Assembly: GCA_963667605.2 (NCBI GenBank)
Contig: CAXXUZ010000003.1
Coordinates: forward strand, 1,860,001-1,924,000
Length of the DNA: 64,000 nt
DNA from: JADLGL01 sp963667605
GTDB lineage: Bacteria > Pseudomonadota > Alphaproteobacteria > Rhizobiales > Kaistiaceae
Direction of reading: 5' to 3'
Shown one piece after another: positions 17,537 to 26,029 of the stretch. A program made the position numbers and the translations under genes. Numbering within the stretch: position 1 is the first letter of the stretch; each line of letters starts with the position of its first letter. The notes below the pieces were generated by a model that saw only the letters and a program-made list of their open reading frames with translations, was not told the DNA's origin and searched no databases.

Positions 17537-19849
17537 CTACCGGCCATCGTTGAGAGCACGGACGGCTCGCATTGTCGCCTCAGGCGTTGCTGGAGCGTTG
17601 AGGCGCGGCAGGGCGCCGGGCTTGAGGCCCGCAATCGCGTCAGTGATGGCGCAGAACACTGCGATCGCCAACGGTACCGCGGCACCCTCGATATCTTTGG
17701 AGCGATAGGGCGTTTCCTCCTTTGCTCCGGCCGATTGGAAGAAGGCGACCCGGAAATCGGGCGGAATGTCGGATACGGTCGGGATCGAGTAGTCGGAAGC
17801 GCTGGTATTGAGCAAGCGCCCGGTGGAGTCGCGCACTAGTTCTTCGGTGGTCAGCCAGCCAAGGCCCATGGCGAAGCCGCCTTCGATCAGGCCAAGGTCA
17901 ATCGCCGGATTGAGCGAACGACCGACATCCTGCAACAAGTCGACCCGGTCGATCCGCTTTTCACCGGTCATGATGTCAACCGTCACTTCGGCGCAGGCAG
18001 CGCCATAGGTGAAATAATGGAACGGCCGACCGATAGCGCGCGATCGGTCCCAATCGATCTCGGAAATGGCGTGAGTCCCCGTGGCAACGATCGCGACGTG
18101 CGCCGCGCTGGCCGCCGCCGTAAGCTCCGCAAAATCCATCTGGCGGGCGCCGAGGCGGACCCGGCCCTCGCGAAACTCCACCGTCTCGCGATCGATCTGC
18201 ATCGTCTCTTCGATGAAATCGTAGAGGCGGTCCTTGATTGTGCGGCAGCCATCGATCACCGCCAGCAGTGTGGCATCGGCAGCCGAAGTCGTGATCGCTG
18301 CGCTCAACGCGGTTGAGGTGAAAGCGACACGAACCTGCTGATGGCGAATCCCGAATTCCTCGGCAACAATCTGGGTTGCGCGGGTGGCGATCCCCTGCCC
18401 GGCCTCGACGCTGCTGAGGCTCAATCTCACGGTTCCGTCGCCTTGAATCTGGACAAGGCTTGCCGCGTGCGCGCCAGCCGCGTCCGCCGATCCGACGCCA
18501 GATTTGACCGGTGTCAGCGCCAGGCCTTTTTTTAGGATCGGACTGGCCTGGTTGAAACGGGCGATCTCGCGACGACGCCGGCGATAGTCGGCGGTTCGCT
18601 CTAGTTCGTTGACCAAGGGGGCGAGAATATTGTCGTCGACCACCGCGGCGTACGGCGTTCGGTCACGGCCACGAGTGTAGAAATTGGCCTTGCGGACATC
18701 GAGAGGGTCGCTGCCGAGACTGACGGCGATGTGGTCCATCAGCCTTTCGGCGAAGAGTGTTCCCTCCGCGACGCCGACGCCGCGCGAGAGCGTTCCGGGC
18801 ACGGTGTTGGTACGCATCCGGCGCGAAAGAATGCGGAGAGCGGGATAATAGTAGGCATTGTCGGCGGCCAGCACAATTCGGTCGTTGGTCTCTACCGATA
18901 GGTCGACGCCAGAACCGCACCTGACAGCAAATGTGACATCGACGGCCTTGATCAGGCCGGTCTTGGTAAAGCCAACAGCGTAGTCGATCTTGGCGTCTTG
19001 ACGCTTGCCGCTGACGGAGACGCCCTCGGCGTGATCGAGGCGGACCTTGCACGGCCGGCCCGATCGCCATGCCGCCAAGGCAGCCAGAGCGGCCCATTGG
19101 CTGGCCTGGGCGCGTTTGCCGCCGAAACCACCACCGATCCGGCGCACCTCGACCGTAACGGCATTACTCGACAGGTCGAGCATTTCGGCAACGACCTGCT
19201 GCACCCCTGCCGGATCTTCGGTCGAAGCAATGATGTGCAGGGCACCGCCTTCGGTAGGAATAGCGAGCGCCGCGTGGGGCTCGAGGAAAAAATGATCCTG
19301 GCCGGCAGCACGTATTTGTCCTGACAATCTGCGATCGCCGCGCTGGATTTCATCGGCCGCCTCGCCCCGCTCCAGGCCGTAGTCGCCAAGGAGGGTCGCA
19401 TTAGTGGCAATCGCATCGTCCAACTCGATGGTAGGAAGAATCGGAGTTGTGGCAATCTGGGCAAGCCGAACCGCTCGCCGCGCCGCGTGGCGGCTGCGGG
19501 CCACAACCGCGAATAACACTTCGCTGTGAAATTCGATCTCTCCGGCGCAGATAATGGGGTGGTCATGGGTGCGGTTCGGGCTGGTGTCATTGAGGCCGGG
19601 AATATCTTTGGCGATGAGGACGAAGACCACATCGTCGGCGGCTTCTACCGCGGCGAGATCGAGGCGGGTGACACGGCCGTTGGCGATTGGCGCGAGCCCG
19701 ACGGCGAGGTGAAGGGTTCCGGCAATTTCGGGAATGTCGTCGACGAAAGTTGCTTGCCCGGAGACATGATGAATAGCCGCCTCGTCCGTGATTGGAGCGC
19801 GGATCGCTTGATAATGCGGCGTCATTCCCTCGAGCTTATCCTGCAGCAT
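17537..19849 (-). CDS. xdhB: Xanthine dehydrogenase-family molybdopterin subunit, altered active site
   Basis: The 770-residue large subunit of a molybdenum hydroxylase. The family pattern is plain: an N-terminal a/b hammerhead domain (HVSGQATFVDDIPE), GQDHFFLEPHAA, RRIGGGFGGK, and a C-terminal YGAACAEVTVDIMTGE. Two conserved glutamates are missing. The residue after GGGFGGK is Arg (about 246), where xanthine dehydrogenases have the purine-binding Glu (bovine 802). The C-terminal GEPP motif carrying the catalytic base (bovine 1261) reads SKDIEGAAVPLA, with Gly at about 722. The substrate-binding Arg (bovine 880) may survive in LSRGVG. The start overlaps xdhA by 14 bases and has GGGGAA 5 bases upstream. 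No xdhC lies nearby. Reduced or different activity is likely. Confidence 0.88.
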   Translation of the reverse strand: MLQDKLEGMTPHYQAIRAPITDEAAIHHVSGQATFVDDIPEIAGTLHLAVGLAPIANGRVTRLDLAAVEAADDVVFVLIAKDIPGLNDTSPNRTHDHPIICAGEIEFHSEVLFAVVARSRHAARRAVRLAQIATTPILPTIELDDAIATNATLLGDYGLERGEAADEIQRGDRRLSGQIRAAGQDHFFLEPHAALAIPTEGGALHIIASTEDPAGVQQVVAEMLDLSSNAVTVEVRRIGGGFGGKRAQASQWAALAALAAWRSGRPCKVRLDHAEGVSVSGKRQDAKIDYAVGFTKTGLIKAVDVTFAVRCGSGVDLSVETNDRIVLAADNAYYYPALRILSRRMRTNTVPGTLSRGVGVAEGTLFAERLMDHIAVSLGSDPLDVRKANFYTRGRDRTPYAAVVDDNILAPLVNELERTADYRRRRREIARFNQASPILKKGLALTPVKSGVGSADAAGAHAASLVQIQGDGTVRLSLSSVEAGQGIATRATQIVAEEFGIRHQQVRVAFTSTALSAAITTSAADATLLAVIDGCRTIKDRLYDFIEETMQIDRETVEFREGRVRLGARQMDFAELTAAASAAHVAIVATGTHAISEIDWDRSRAIGRPFHYFTYGAACAEVTVDIMTGEKRIDRVDLLQDVGRSLNPAIDLGLIEGGFAMGLGWLTTEELVRDSTGRLLNTSASDYSIPTVSDIPPDFRVAFFQSAGAKEETPYRSKDIEGAAVPLAIAVFCAITDAIAGLKPGALPRLNAPATPEATMRAVRALNDGR

Positions 19850-21323
19850 TGAGTTCCCCGTCTCGGAATGGCCAGAGCCTCGTCCGCCGATCCGATGCGC
19901 CACCGGCTTCAATCAGCGCTTTGCCGAGAAGAGCTTGTGCGGTCTCGGTACGGTAACGGGCGTTGCCGCCGTCGTCGGCCATCGCCGCAAAATCGCCGCG
20001 CAGAGCTGCGAAGGCGCCGGGCCAGATCGACCGATCGAGCGGATTTGAGCCGGTCAGTGCCGCCTCGGCGGCAGGCGCCCGTCCGGGTGCCTGAGCCACT
20101 CCGCAATAGCCAAATCTCGCCGATCCGATCCGACCCTGCTCGTCGAGGTTGATAAAAAAAGCACCAGTGATCACCGACGCTCCGAGATCCCAGCGTCTGG
20201 AAACCTTGTAGGCGCGAAACACGGCGGCGGGTTTCGGCCGTGTTATGTGGATCTCGACCAATACCTCGCCGAGTTCACGCTCGACTTTCCCGTCGCTGGC
20301 GTACAGCGCTTCGATGCCGATCCGGCGGGTCTCATCTCCGTTGCGCAAGACCAGCTCGGCCCCCAGCGCCATCAGGGCCGCGGCCAAATCGGCTGCCTGC
20401 CCTCCTCGCATCAGATTGCCGCCTACCGTCGCCAATGTGCGGTGCTGCGGTCCACCAATCCGCCGGATCAAACCGCCGAGATCAGGAGCAACGGCCTCGA
20501 GCGCGGGGGCCGCTGCACTGAGCGTAACAGCAGCCCCGAGCACCAATTGGGTCTCGTCATCAACGATCCGGCGAAGCTCCGCGATCCGCGACAAGAGGAT
20601 CATCTTCCGTGCTGCGGCCGGCGCATGATCAAGCAACGCGGACCGCGAAGTGCCGCCACCTATGAGCACCGCCTCCGGATTGTCCTGGCAAAGGATGGCT
20701 GCGCTATCCAAGTTTGCAGGTGCCGCGACGAGTTCGTCGGAGCCGCCAACAATGAGATCCTCCGTGTCATTCAGATCCGACAAGAGTGCGGCCGTCTGTT
20801 GCCGGGCGCGATCGTGACGCGTCTCTCGCCGGTTCGACGTCGCCCGCATGCCCGCACTGATGATTGACCGATAGCCGGTGCAGCGACATAGATTGCCTTG
20901 AATGGCGGCCCTGGAAGAGCTGTCATCGACGGCGTTTGCGGTCGAGTGAAACATCGCGAACAAGCTCATTGCCATCCCCGGCGTACAGAAGCCGCATTGG
21001 GTCGCGTGCTGCTCGACCAAAGCTTGTTGCACTGGGTGGAGCGTGCCGTCATCCTCGGCGATATCCTCGATGGTCACGATCTCGCAGCCATCCGCCTGGG
21101 CTACGAGCATGGTGCATGCATTTACCGGCTCGTATACGAGATGGCGCCCGTCGAGTCGGCCACGCACGATGGTACATGCGCCGCAGCCGCCGTCCTCGCA
21201 GCTGGCTTTGGTACCGGTGGTGCGCTCGGCCAGGCGGAGATAGTCGAGCATCAAAAGACCCGGACGGATGTCACCAAGCTCCACGACGCGGCCATTGCGG
21301 AGAAAGCGAACCCTCTGCCGCAT
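19836..21323 (-). CDS. xdhA: Xanthine dehydrogenase-family small subunit (2Fe-2S and FAD)
   Basis: The 495-residue electron-transfer subunit, partner of the overlapping large subunit. Residues 1-160 hold both iron-sulfur domains with all cysteines present: CEDGGCGAC plus NAC for the plant-type cluster, and QCGFC plus LCRCTGY for the second. A linker follows, then an FAD domain from about residue 215 (VLIGGGTSRS, RRIGGPQHRTLATVGGNLMRGGQAADL) and a CO-dehydrogenase flavoprotein C-terminal domain. The FAD motifs are divergent: GGTS replaces GGTD, and MRGGQAAD replaces the usual ANGSPIGD. Electrons would pass from molybdenum through the clusters to FAD and NAD. The fused FeS-FAD layout is that of bacterial XdhA. 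Confidence 0.9.
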   Translation of the reverse strand: MRQRVRFLRNGRVVELGDIRPGLLMLDYLRLAERTTGTKASCEDGGCGACTIVRGRLDGRHLVYEPVNACTMLVAQADGCEIVTIEDIAEDDGTLHPVQQALVEQHATQCGFCTPGMAMSLFAMFHSTANAVDDSSSRAAIQGNLCRCTGYRSIISAGMRATSNRRETRHDRARQQTAALLSDLNDTEDLIVGGSDELVAAPANLDSAAILCQDNPEAVLIGGGTSRSALLDHAPAAARKMILLSRIAELRRIVDDETQLVLGAAVTLSAAAPALEAVAPDLGGLIRRIGGPQHRTLATVGGNLMRGGQAADLAAALMALGAELVLRNGDETRRIGIEALYASDGKVERELGEVLVEIHITRPKPAAVFRAYKVSRRWDLGASVITGAFFINLDEQGRIGSARFGYCGVAQAPGRAPAAEAALTGSNPLDRSIWPGAFAALRGDFAAMADDGGNARYRTETAQALLGKALIEAGGASDRRTRLWPFRDGELNAAG

Positions 21324-21563
21324 TCAGCCCAACCTCGGTGAGCGATAGCCGGATTTCTGCATCTTCAATGACAGGCAGGGTGCGATACGAGACACTAAGC
21401 GCCCTCCGCCGCAGCGGTCCAGTTAGCGGAACTGGCGAAGCAGGTTCTAGGCTGACTTTGCCCGCCAGCGACAAAGAAATACAATGAATAAGCTGGTCGC
21501 TCCGATCAACGCCTATCTATTGCGGCGAATGTTCGCCGGCTGCGGCGACATCGAGCAATGGAG

Positions 21564-22298
21564 CTAGGATTTGGTGCGAGCCCGCTTGCGGCGATTGCGA
21601 TGGGCGATGACGTTGAGCACTTCGACGCCGGCGGAAAAAGCCATAGCACTGTAGATATATGCTCGCGGAATGTGGAAGCCGAGGCTGTCGGCGACCAAGG
21701 CGGCTCCGATCATGAACAGGAAGGCCAGCGCCAGCATCTTGGTGGTCGGATGCTCGCGAATGAAGGCGGCGATCGGACCGGAGGCGACATACATCACGCC
21801 CATGGCAATAACGACCGCGGCGATCATCACACCGACCTGCTCGACCATGCCGATGGCGGTGATGATCGAATCCACGGAGAAGATCAGGTCGATCACCACG
21901 ATCTGCGCCACAATCGCGCCAAAAGTGGCGATTGCCCCATTCTTAGCCGCCTCTTCCTCTGCCTCGACTCCCTTGTGAATCTCGAGGGTCGCCTTGACGA
22001 GCAAAAACAGGCCGCCCGACAGAAGGATTAGATCGCGCCATGAGAAATCGTGGCCGAAGACCGCAAGGATCGGTTCGGTCAGTGCGATTAGCCAGGTCAA
22101 GAGCACAAGGAAGAGAACCCGGAATACGAGCGCCAGTGCCAGCCCGATTTGACGCGCCCGCTTGGCTTGCTCGCCAGGCAGCCGTCCGACAATGAGGGAA
22201 ATAAAGACAATGTTGTCGATGCCGAGTACGATTTCCATCACCGTCAACGTGGCCAGGCTGGCCCAGATGGCGGGATCGGAAATCCACTCAAAGCTCAT
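21564..22298 (-). CDS. TerC family integral membrane protein
   Basis: A 244-residue inner-membrane protein with about seven hydrophobic segments. The TerC signature is clear: ASLATLTVMEIVLGIDNIVFISL near residue 15 and AQIVVIDLIFSVDSIITAIGM near residue 135, both with the conserved Asp residues that line the membrane site. The C-terminus is a basic tail (HRNRRKRARTKS). Family members are tied to tellurite resistance and to manganese or calcium export, and to metallating exported enzymes. No other ter genes are here, so a general metal-export role is more likely than tellurite resistance. It is divergent from the YeeE pair. Confidence 0.92.
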   Translation of the reverse strand: MSFEWISDPAIWASLATLTVMEIVLGIDNIVFISLIVGRLPGEQAKRARQIGLALALVFRVLFLVLLTWLIALTEPILAVFGHDFSWRDLILLSGGLFLLVKATLEIHKGVEAEEEAAKNGAIATFGAIVAQIVVIDLIFSVDSIITAIGMVEQVGVMIAAVVIAMGVMYVASGPIAAFIREHPTTKMLALAFLFMIGAALVADSLGFHIPRAYIYSAMAFSAGVEVLNVIAHRNRRKRARTKS

Positions 22299-22450
22299 CG
22301 TCGTCCTGTGCGAATCGATCCGGCGCTAGTCTGACATTGTTGGCACCTTAAGTTTGGCTGACAAGAGCACCGGAGAGCGTCGCTGGCCTCGGGCCCACCC
22401 GCGGGCTAAACTTGCCGCCTGCCGTAACCTCTGAGGGGACCAATCGTGTC

Positions 22451-22900
22451 ATGATCGAACCCACCGATTTTACACCTCTTTCCGCCGCGATCGGCGGTAT
22501 GCTCATTGGCCTATCGGCCGGATTGCTGTGGATCACCGTTGGTCGCACGGCCGGTGTTTCCGGTGTGTTCGGCGGCGTCGTGCCGTTTCGCAAAGGAGAC
22601 ATCGATTGGCGGCTGGCCTTCCTGATCGCGCTTCCGATCGGCGCCATTATTGGATCTTCGCTGGGTCCGAAGATCTTGACGGAAATCAGCGACGCGCCGC
22701 CGGTGATGGCACTCGGGCCGCTGATGGCCATCATCGCCGGGATATTGGTCGGGGCAGGAACACGATTCGGCGGAGGCTGTACTTCCGGTCACGGGATTTG
22801 CGGGCTTGCCCGTTTCTCGGCGCGGTCGGCAGTTGGGGTTGTGATGTTCTTCGTTGTTGCCATGATCACTATTTTCATCGCGAGGCACGTCGTAGCATGA
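22451..22900 (+). CDS. YeeE/YedE half-transporter, first gene
   Basis: A 149-residue membrane protein equivalent to the N-terminal half of the YeeE/YedE (TsuA) thiosulfate-type sulfur transporters. It has four hydrophobic segments and the conserved cysteine loop GGGCTSGHGICGLAR near residue 110, which in TsuA passes thiosulfate by relay. The start ATGATCGAACC is chosen because gagggg lies about 11 bases upstream and the N-terminus fits; an upstream in-frame start is possible. It ends in an ATGA overlap with the second half, so the two halves must be made together. Confidence 0.88.
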   Translation: MIEPTDFTPLSAAIGGMLIGLSAGLLWITVGRTAGVSGVFGGVVPFRKGDIDWRLAFLIALPIGAIIGSSLGPKILTEISDAPPVMALGPLMAIIAGILVGAGTRFGGGCTSGHGICGLARFSARSAVGVVMFFVVAMITIFIARHVVA

Positions 22901-23385
22901 GCCGGCGCCCCATTCTGACACTGGCGGCGGCCGCCGGTTCCGGCCTCATCTTTGGCATCGGCCTGGCCGTCTCACGAATGACCGACCCGGAAAAGGTCAA
23001 GAGCTTTCTGGATGTCGCCGCGATGAGCGATGGCACCTGGGATGCTAGCCTCGCCTTCGTTTTTGGCGCGGGCCTCCTCGTGGCGATGGTGTTTTATCGG
23101 CTAACGCGGCCAATGAGCGCGCCGCTGCTGAGCCTTTCTTTCTCGTGGCCCAAGAAAGTGCATATCGATCGGCCGCTGGTAGTCGGTTCAGCCGTTTTCG
23201 GCGTTGGTTGGGGTCTCTCCGGACTTTGCCCCGGGCCAGCGATCGCGGTTCTCGGATTGGCGCCAGCTGAGGTCGCATTGTTCGCGGTGGCGATGCTGAT
23301 CGGGTCGTGGACGGCCAGCCTCATTATTTCCGGACGGACCGGCTCCGCCAGCGCCGTCGCGAGCGGTGATGCCGCGGCCAAGTAG
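22897..23385 (+). CDS. YeeE/YedE half-transporter, second gene
   Basis: The C-terminal half of the split YeeE/YedE pair, 162 residues, with about four membrane segments. It carries the second conserved cysteine loop (GVGWGLSGLCPGPAIA near residue 108) and the family opening GLIFGIGLAVSRMTDPEKVKSFLD. The start ATG overlaps the first gene's stop (ATGA). Pairs like this are called PmpA/PmpB in some annotations and are often near sulfur-metabolism or MBL/persulfide genes; none of those is adjacent here, so the cargo (thiosulfate or another sulfur species) is inferred only from the family. Confidence 0.88.
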   Translation: MSRRPILTLAAAAGSGLIFGIGLAVSRMTDPEKVKSFLDVAAMSDGTWDASLAFVFGAGLLVAMVFYRLTRPMSAPLLSLSFSWPKKVHIDRPLVVGSAVFGVGWGLSGLCPGPAIAVLGLAPAEVALFAVAMLIGSWTASLIISGRTGSASAVASGDAAAK

Positions 23386-23392
23386 GGTCGCG

Positions 23393-24706
23393 ATGCCGCT
23401 AACCGGACCCGACCGCGAAGCCGATATCGTCGTCGTCGGCGCCGGTCTCGCCGGGTTGTTGGCGGCGACGCGACTAGCGCTGGCTGGCCTCAGCGTAGCC
23501 ATTTTGGCGCCGCCGCGCGGCCTTGATCGTCGCACCACCGCGCTGCTGGGCACATCGATCGAAGCGATCGGCCGCGTTGGCGCCTGGGCCGCGGTAAAGG
23601 AGGTCGTGCAGCGTCTTCGGGCGATCCGTGTTGTTGATGCAACCGACCGTCTGCTGCGAGCGCCGGAGGTCCTTTTTGAGGCCAACGAAATGGGGCTGGA
23701 GGCGTTCGGCTACAACGTCCCCAACGAGCCACTTCTGGCCTCTCTCGAGAATGCGGCGGCAGCGGCCGGGGTAGTCAGCATTCCATCCTCTGCTCGCGAT
23801 ATCCGCACCAATCCGGAGCAAGCAATCATCGAGACTGAGTCGGGCGAGACGATTGCCACCAAATTGGTTGTGGCCGCTGATGGGCATCAATCAGCGTGTC
23901 GAAGCATGGCAGGGATCGACATGGTCCAGCGCAAAATCGGCCAAGGCGCGCTGGTCTGCGACATCGGCCACGAAATCGCCCATGACGACATCTCGACCGA
24001 ATTTCATTTGAAGGCCGGTCCATTCACTCTTGTGCCGCTCGGTGCTGAGCGGTCGTCGCTGGTGTGGGTGACGAGATCGGCCGAGGCGGAGCGACTTTTC
24101 GTATTGGAGGCAGCCGAACTGGCGCGGGCGATCGAGGAACAGTCGAGCGATCTTCTCGGGCGAGTGACCGTCGCCGGCCGGGTGCAAATGTTCAACCTTC
24201 GCAGCGGAATCGCCGAGCATCTGGCAGCGGACCGGATGGTTCTGATTGGGGAGGCTGCCCACGTCTTTCCACCGATCGGCGCCCAGGGCTTCAATCTTAC
24301 TATCAGAGACATCGAGGCAATCGCGGGGCTGGTGGAAGCCGCTGGCGATGATTGCGGAGGCCGGGGAGTGACGCGCGACTATGAGCGCGCTCGTCGTCCG
24401 GACATCGAGTTGCGGCTATCCGCCGTTCAGCTGCTTAATGGCTCCCTAATGTCGGACTTCCTGCCGATACAGTTGGTCAGGGGCGCCGGCCTTTTCGCAC
24501 TGGCCAGTTTTGCCCCATTGCGACATTTGGCGATGCGTGAGGGGCTGGGCGGCGGCATCGGCGGGGATCACGGCACCGACCATCAGCGCAACAAGGGCGG
24601 TGATGGTGACGATCGAGATCAGGATGCCGGTGGCGGCCTCAGGCTCCATGACATCCGGTCCCGTCGCGCCGCGCGCTATGAAAATAACGCTGGTCGCCGG
24701 CGGTAG
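23393..24706 (+). CDS. UbiH/COQ6-family FAD monooxygenase with abnormal C-terminal tail
   Basis: A 437-residue flavoprotein hydroxylase of the UbiH/UbiF/COQ6 group, which hydroxylates the ubiquinone ring. Motifs are in order: the dinucleotide site VVVGAGLAGLLAATRLALAG, the DG motif VVAADGHQSACR, and the second FAD motif MVLIGEAAHVFPPIGAQGFNLTIRD. Family homology ends at about LRHLAMREGLG (24533-24550). The last 52 residues (GGIGGDHGTDHQRNKGGDGD...) are not family sequence; they are the reverse strand of the dead AEC gene that converges here. The natural stop seems lost. The chosen ATG is 7 bases after the YeeE stop. Which ring carbon it acts on is unclear. Confidence 0.85.
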   Translation: MPLTGPDREADIVVVGAGLAGLLAATRLALAGLSVAILAPPRGLDRRTTALLGTSIEAIGRVGAWAAVKEVVQRLRAIRVVDATDRLLRAPEVLFEANEMGLEAFGYNVPNEPLLASLENAAAAAGVVSIPSSARDIRTNPEQAIIETESGETIATKLVVAADGHQSACRSMAGIDMVQRKIGQGALVCDIGHEIAHDDISTEFHLKAGPFTLVPLGAERSSLVWVTRSAEAERLFVLEAAELARAIEEQSSDLLGRVTVAGRVQMFNLRSGIAEHLAADRMVLIGEAAHVFPPIGAQGFNLTIRDIEAIAGLVEAAGDDCGGRGVTRDYERARRPDIELRLSAVQLLNGSLMSDFLPIQLVRGAGLFALASFAPLRHLAMREGLGGGIGGDHGTDHQRNKGGDGDDRDQDAGGGLRLHDIRSRRAARYENNAGRRR

Positions 24707-25509
24707 GGCTGCGAGAAAGACTGCGGTAAAGGTCCAAACAGAGTCGAAATCGCTGATCCATCCCAAGAGCGGGTACACGATCACCGGCTGGATTATCAGT
24801 TTCGTCGGTAGCGACAGCGACCATCGCAGTTTGAACACGGTGTCATTGGCCCGCCTGTAGGCGGCCAACGAAAGGCTGAGGCCAAACCAAGCGCCGGCGC
24901 GGCCGAACCGAGGAGTTCGGCGGCCTGCCTGATCCCGGTCGGGAGCTCGAGATCGAGTGTCGCCATCCGTGCTCCGATAGCCACGGCCAGAAATGCCGGC
25001 TGCCCGATGATCGAGCGGCCAGCCCGCCCGGCGATTGCAACGAGCCGAGAGCGGTCTCGGCCGCCGATCGCCCAAAAGGCCGGCAATAGAATTCGAACCA
25101 GAAGACCGTCCCAGAAGAAGATCAAAGCCAGCGGTACAGCCGCTGCTGGGCCGAAAGCCGGAAGCACTAGGGCAGGTCCAAGATGGCCGAGATTGCCGTG
25201 CGACGCCTATGCGCCCTCAAGACTCTTGGCTTGGATGTCGCCATTGCTACGAAGGGCGCTTAGAGTGAAGCCAATCGCGAAAGCGCAATATATTCCGAAT
25301 GTTACGGTAAGTAAGAACGGCCATTCTGTGAGCTCGGCGATGGGTGCGGCAGCGACGATGTGAAGTAGCAGGGCCGGTTGCGCCAGACGCAAGTGCAGCC
25401 AGTCGACGATTTGCTGGCCGTGCTTTTGCCATAACCGACGACTGACCGGCAAAGACTCCCAGGAGCATGAGGCCAAAAACGGGACCATCAAGGTGACCAC
25501 TGCTGTCAT
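24547..25509 (-). pseudogene. Broken AEC (auxin efflux carrier) family transporter
   Basis: Three pieces of one membrane transporter lie in order on the minus strand. The N-terminal piece (25509-25210) ends in an in-frame TAG at 25207-25209, right inside the family stretch where SLEGA should continue into ASHGNLGHLG. The same frame then continues, giving PALVLPAFGPAAAVPLALIFFWD. Near 24870-24900 the frame shifts, and the C-terminal piece (SLPTKLIIQPVIVYPLLGW, then FLAALPPATSVIFIARG) is read in another frame. Its own stop is also gone and the frame runs into the UbiH-like gene. A functional protein is not expected. The family exports small organic molecules, with substrate unknown here. Confidence 0.85.
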
Positions 25510-25680
25510 CGATCAGCCTCGCTAAAGCGGCTTGGGCGGTCGTAGTCCTGTCACCGCATTGGAGGCGAATCCTGCTCCGCAATCCTGCCCAAGTGGTCGC
25601 AATCGAACCGATTGACAGGCGCCCTCCGAACGGTGTCTGTTGAGCAAGAGCGGGGCGGCACCGCGCTTGGGAGACGCTGC

Positions 25681-26013
25681 ATGACACAGATACGAGCCGC
25701 AAAATTTCAAATCGGGCAAGTGGTACGGCACCGGGTTTTTCCGTTCCGCGGTGTCGTGTTCGACGTTGACCCAGTGTTCGATAATAATGACGATTGGTGG
25801 CTGGCGATTCCTGAAGAAATCCGGCCAGCGAAGGACCAGCCCTATTACCATCTATTCGCAGAAAATGACGATAGCGAATACATTGCCTATGTATCCGAGC
25901 AGAATCTCCTCCCCGATACATCCGATGCGCCGCTACGGCATCCGCAAATCGACAAATTTTTTGCCGGGCGCGAAGGACCGGTATTTCGCGCCCGCGACTT
26001 CGACGTCAACTAG
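25681..26013 (+). CDS. hspQ: Heat shock protein HspQ (YccV-like)
   Basis: A 110-residue small protein of the HspQ/hemimethylated-DNA-binding fold. In enterobacteria it is a specificity-enhancing factor of the Lon protease. The signature KFQIGQVVRHRVFPFRGVVFDVDP near the N-terminus and NDDWWLAIPEEIRPAKDQPYYHLFAEND, YIAYVSEQNLLPD in the middle cover nearly the whole length. The ATG at the start MTQIRAAKF is used; the longer in-frame extension lacks family similarity. It converges with the IalB-like gene 16 bases away. Confidence 0.93.
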   Translation: MTQIRAAKFQIGQVVRHRVFPFRGVVFDVDPVFDNNDDWWLAIPEEIRPAKDQPYYHLFAENDDSEYIAYVSEQNLLPDTSDAPLRHPQIDKFFAGREGPVFRARDFDVN

Positions 26014-26029
26014 CGGTTCGGGTTCCCCT

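Noticed and set aside
21271..21474. 67-codon minus-strand frame overlapping the start of xdhA
   Set aside because: It reads fairly like protein (SYRTLPVIEDAEIRLSLTEVG) but overlaps xdhA in another phase, has no recognisable family and no good start; it could be a remnant but cannot be supported.
21523..21538. cggcgaa-tg-ttcgccg inverted repeat downstream of terC
   Set aside because: A 2-base loop and no T-run make it a poor terminator; likely chance in GC-rich DNA.
23045..23278. Minus-strand frame inside the second YeeE gene
   Set aside because: Arg/Ala-rich shadow with no supporting signal.
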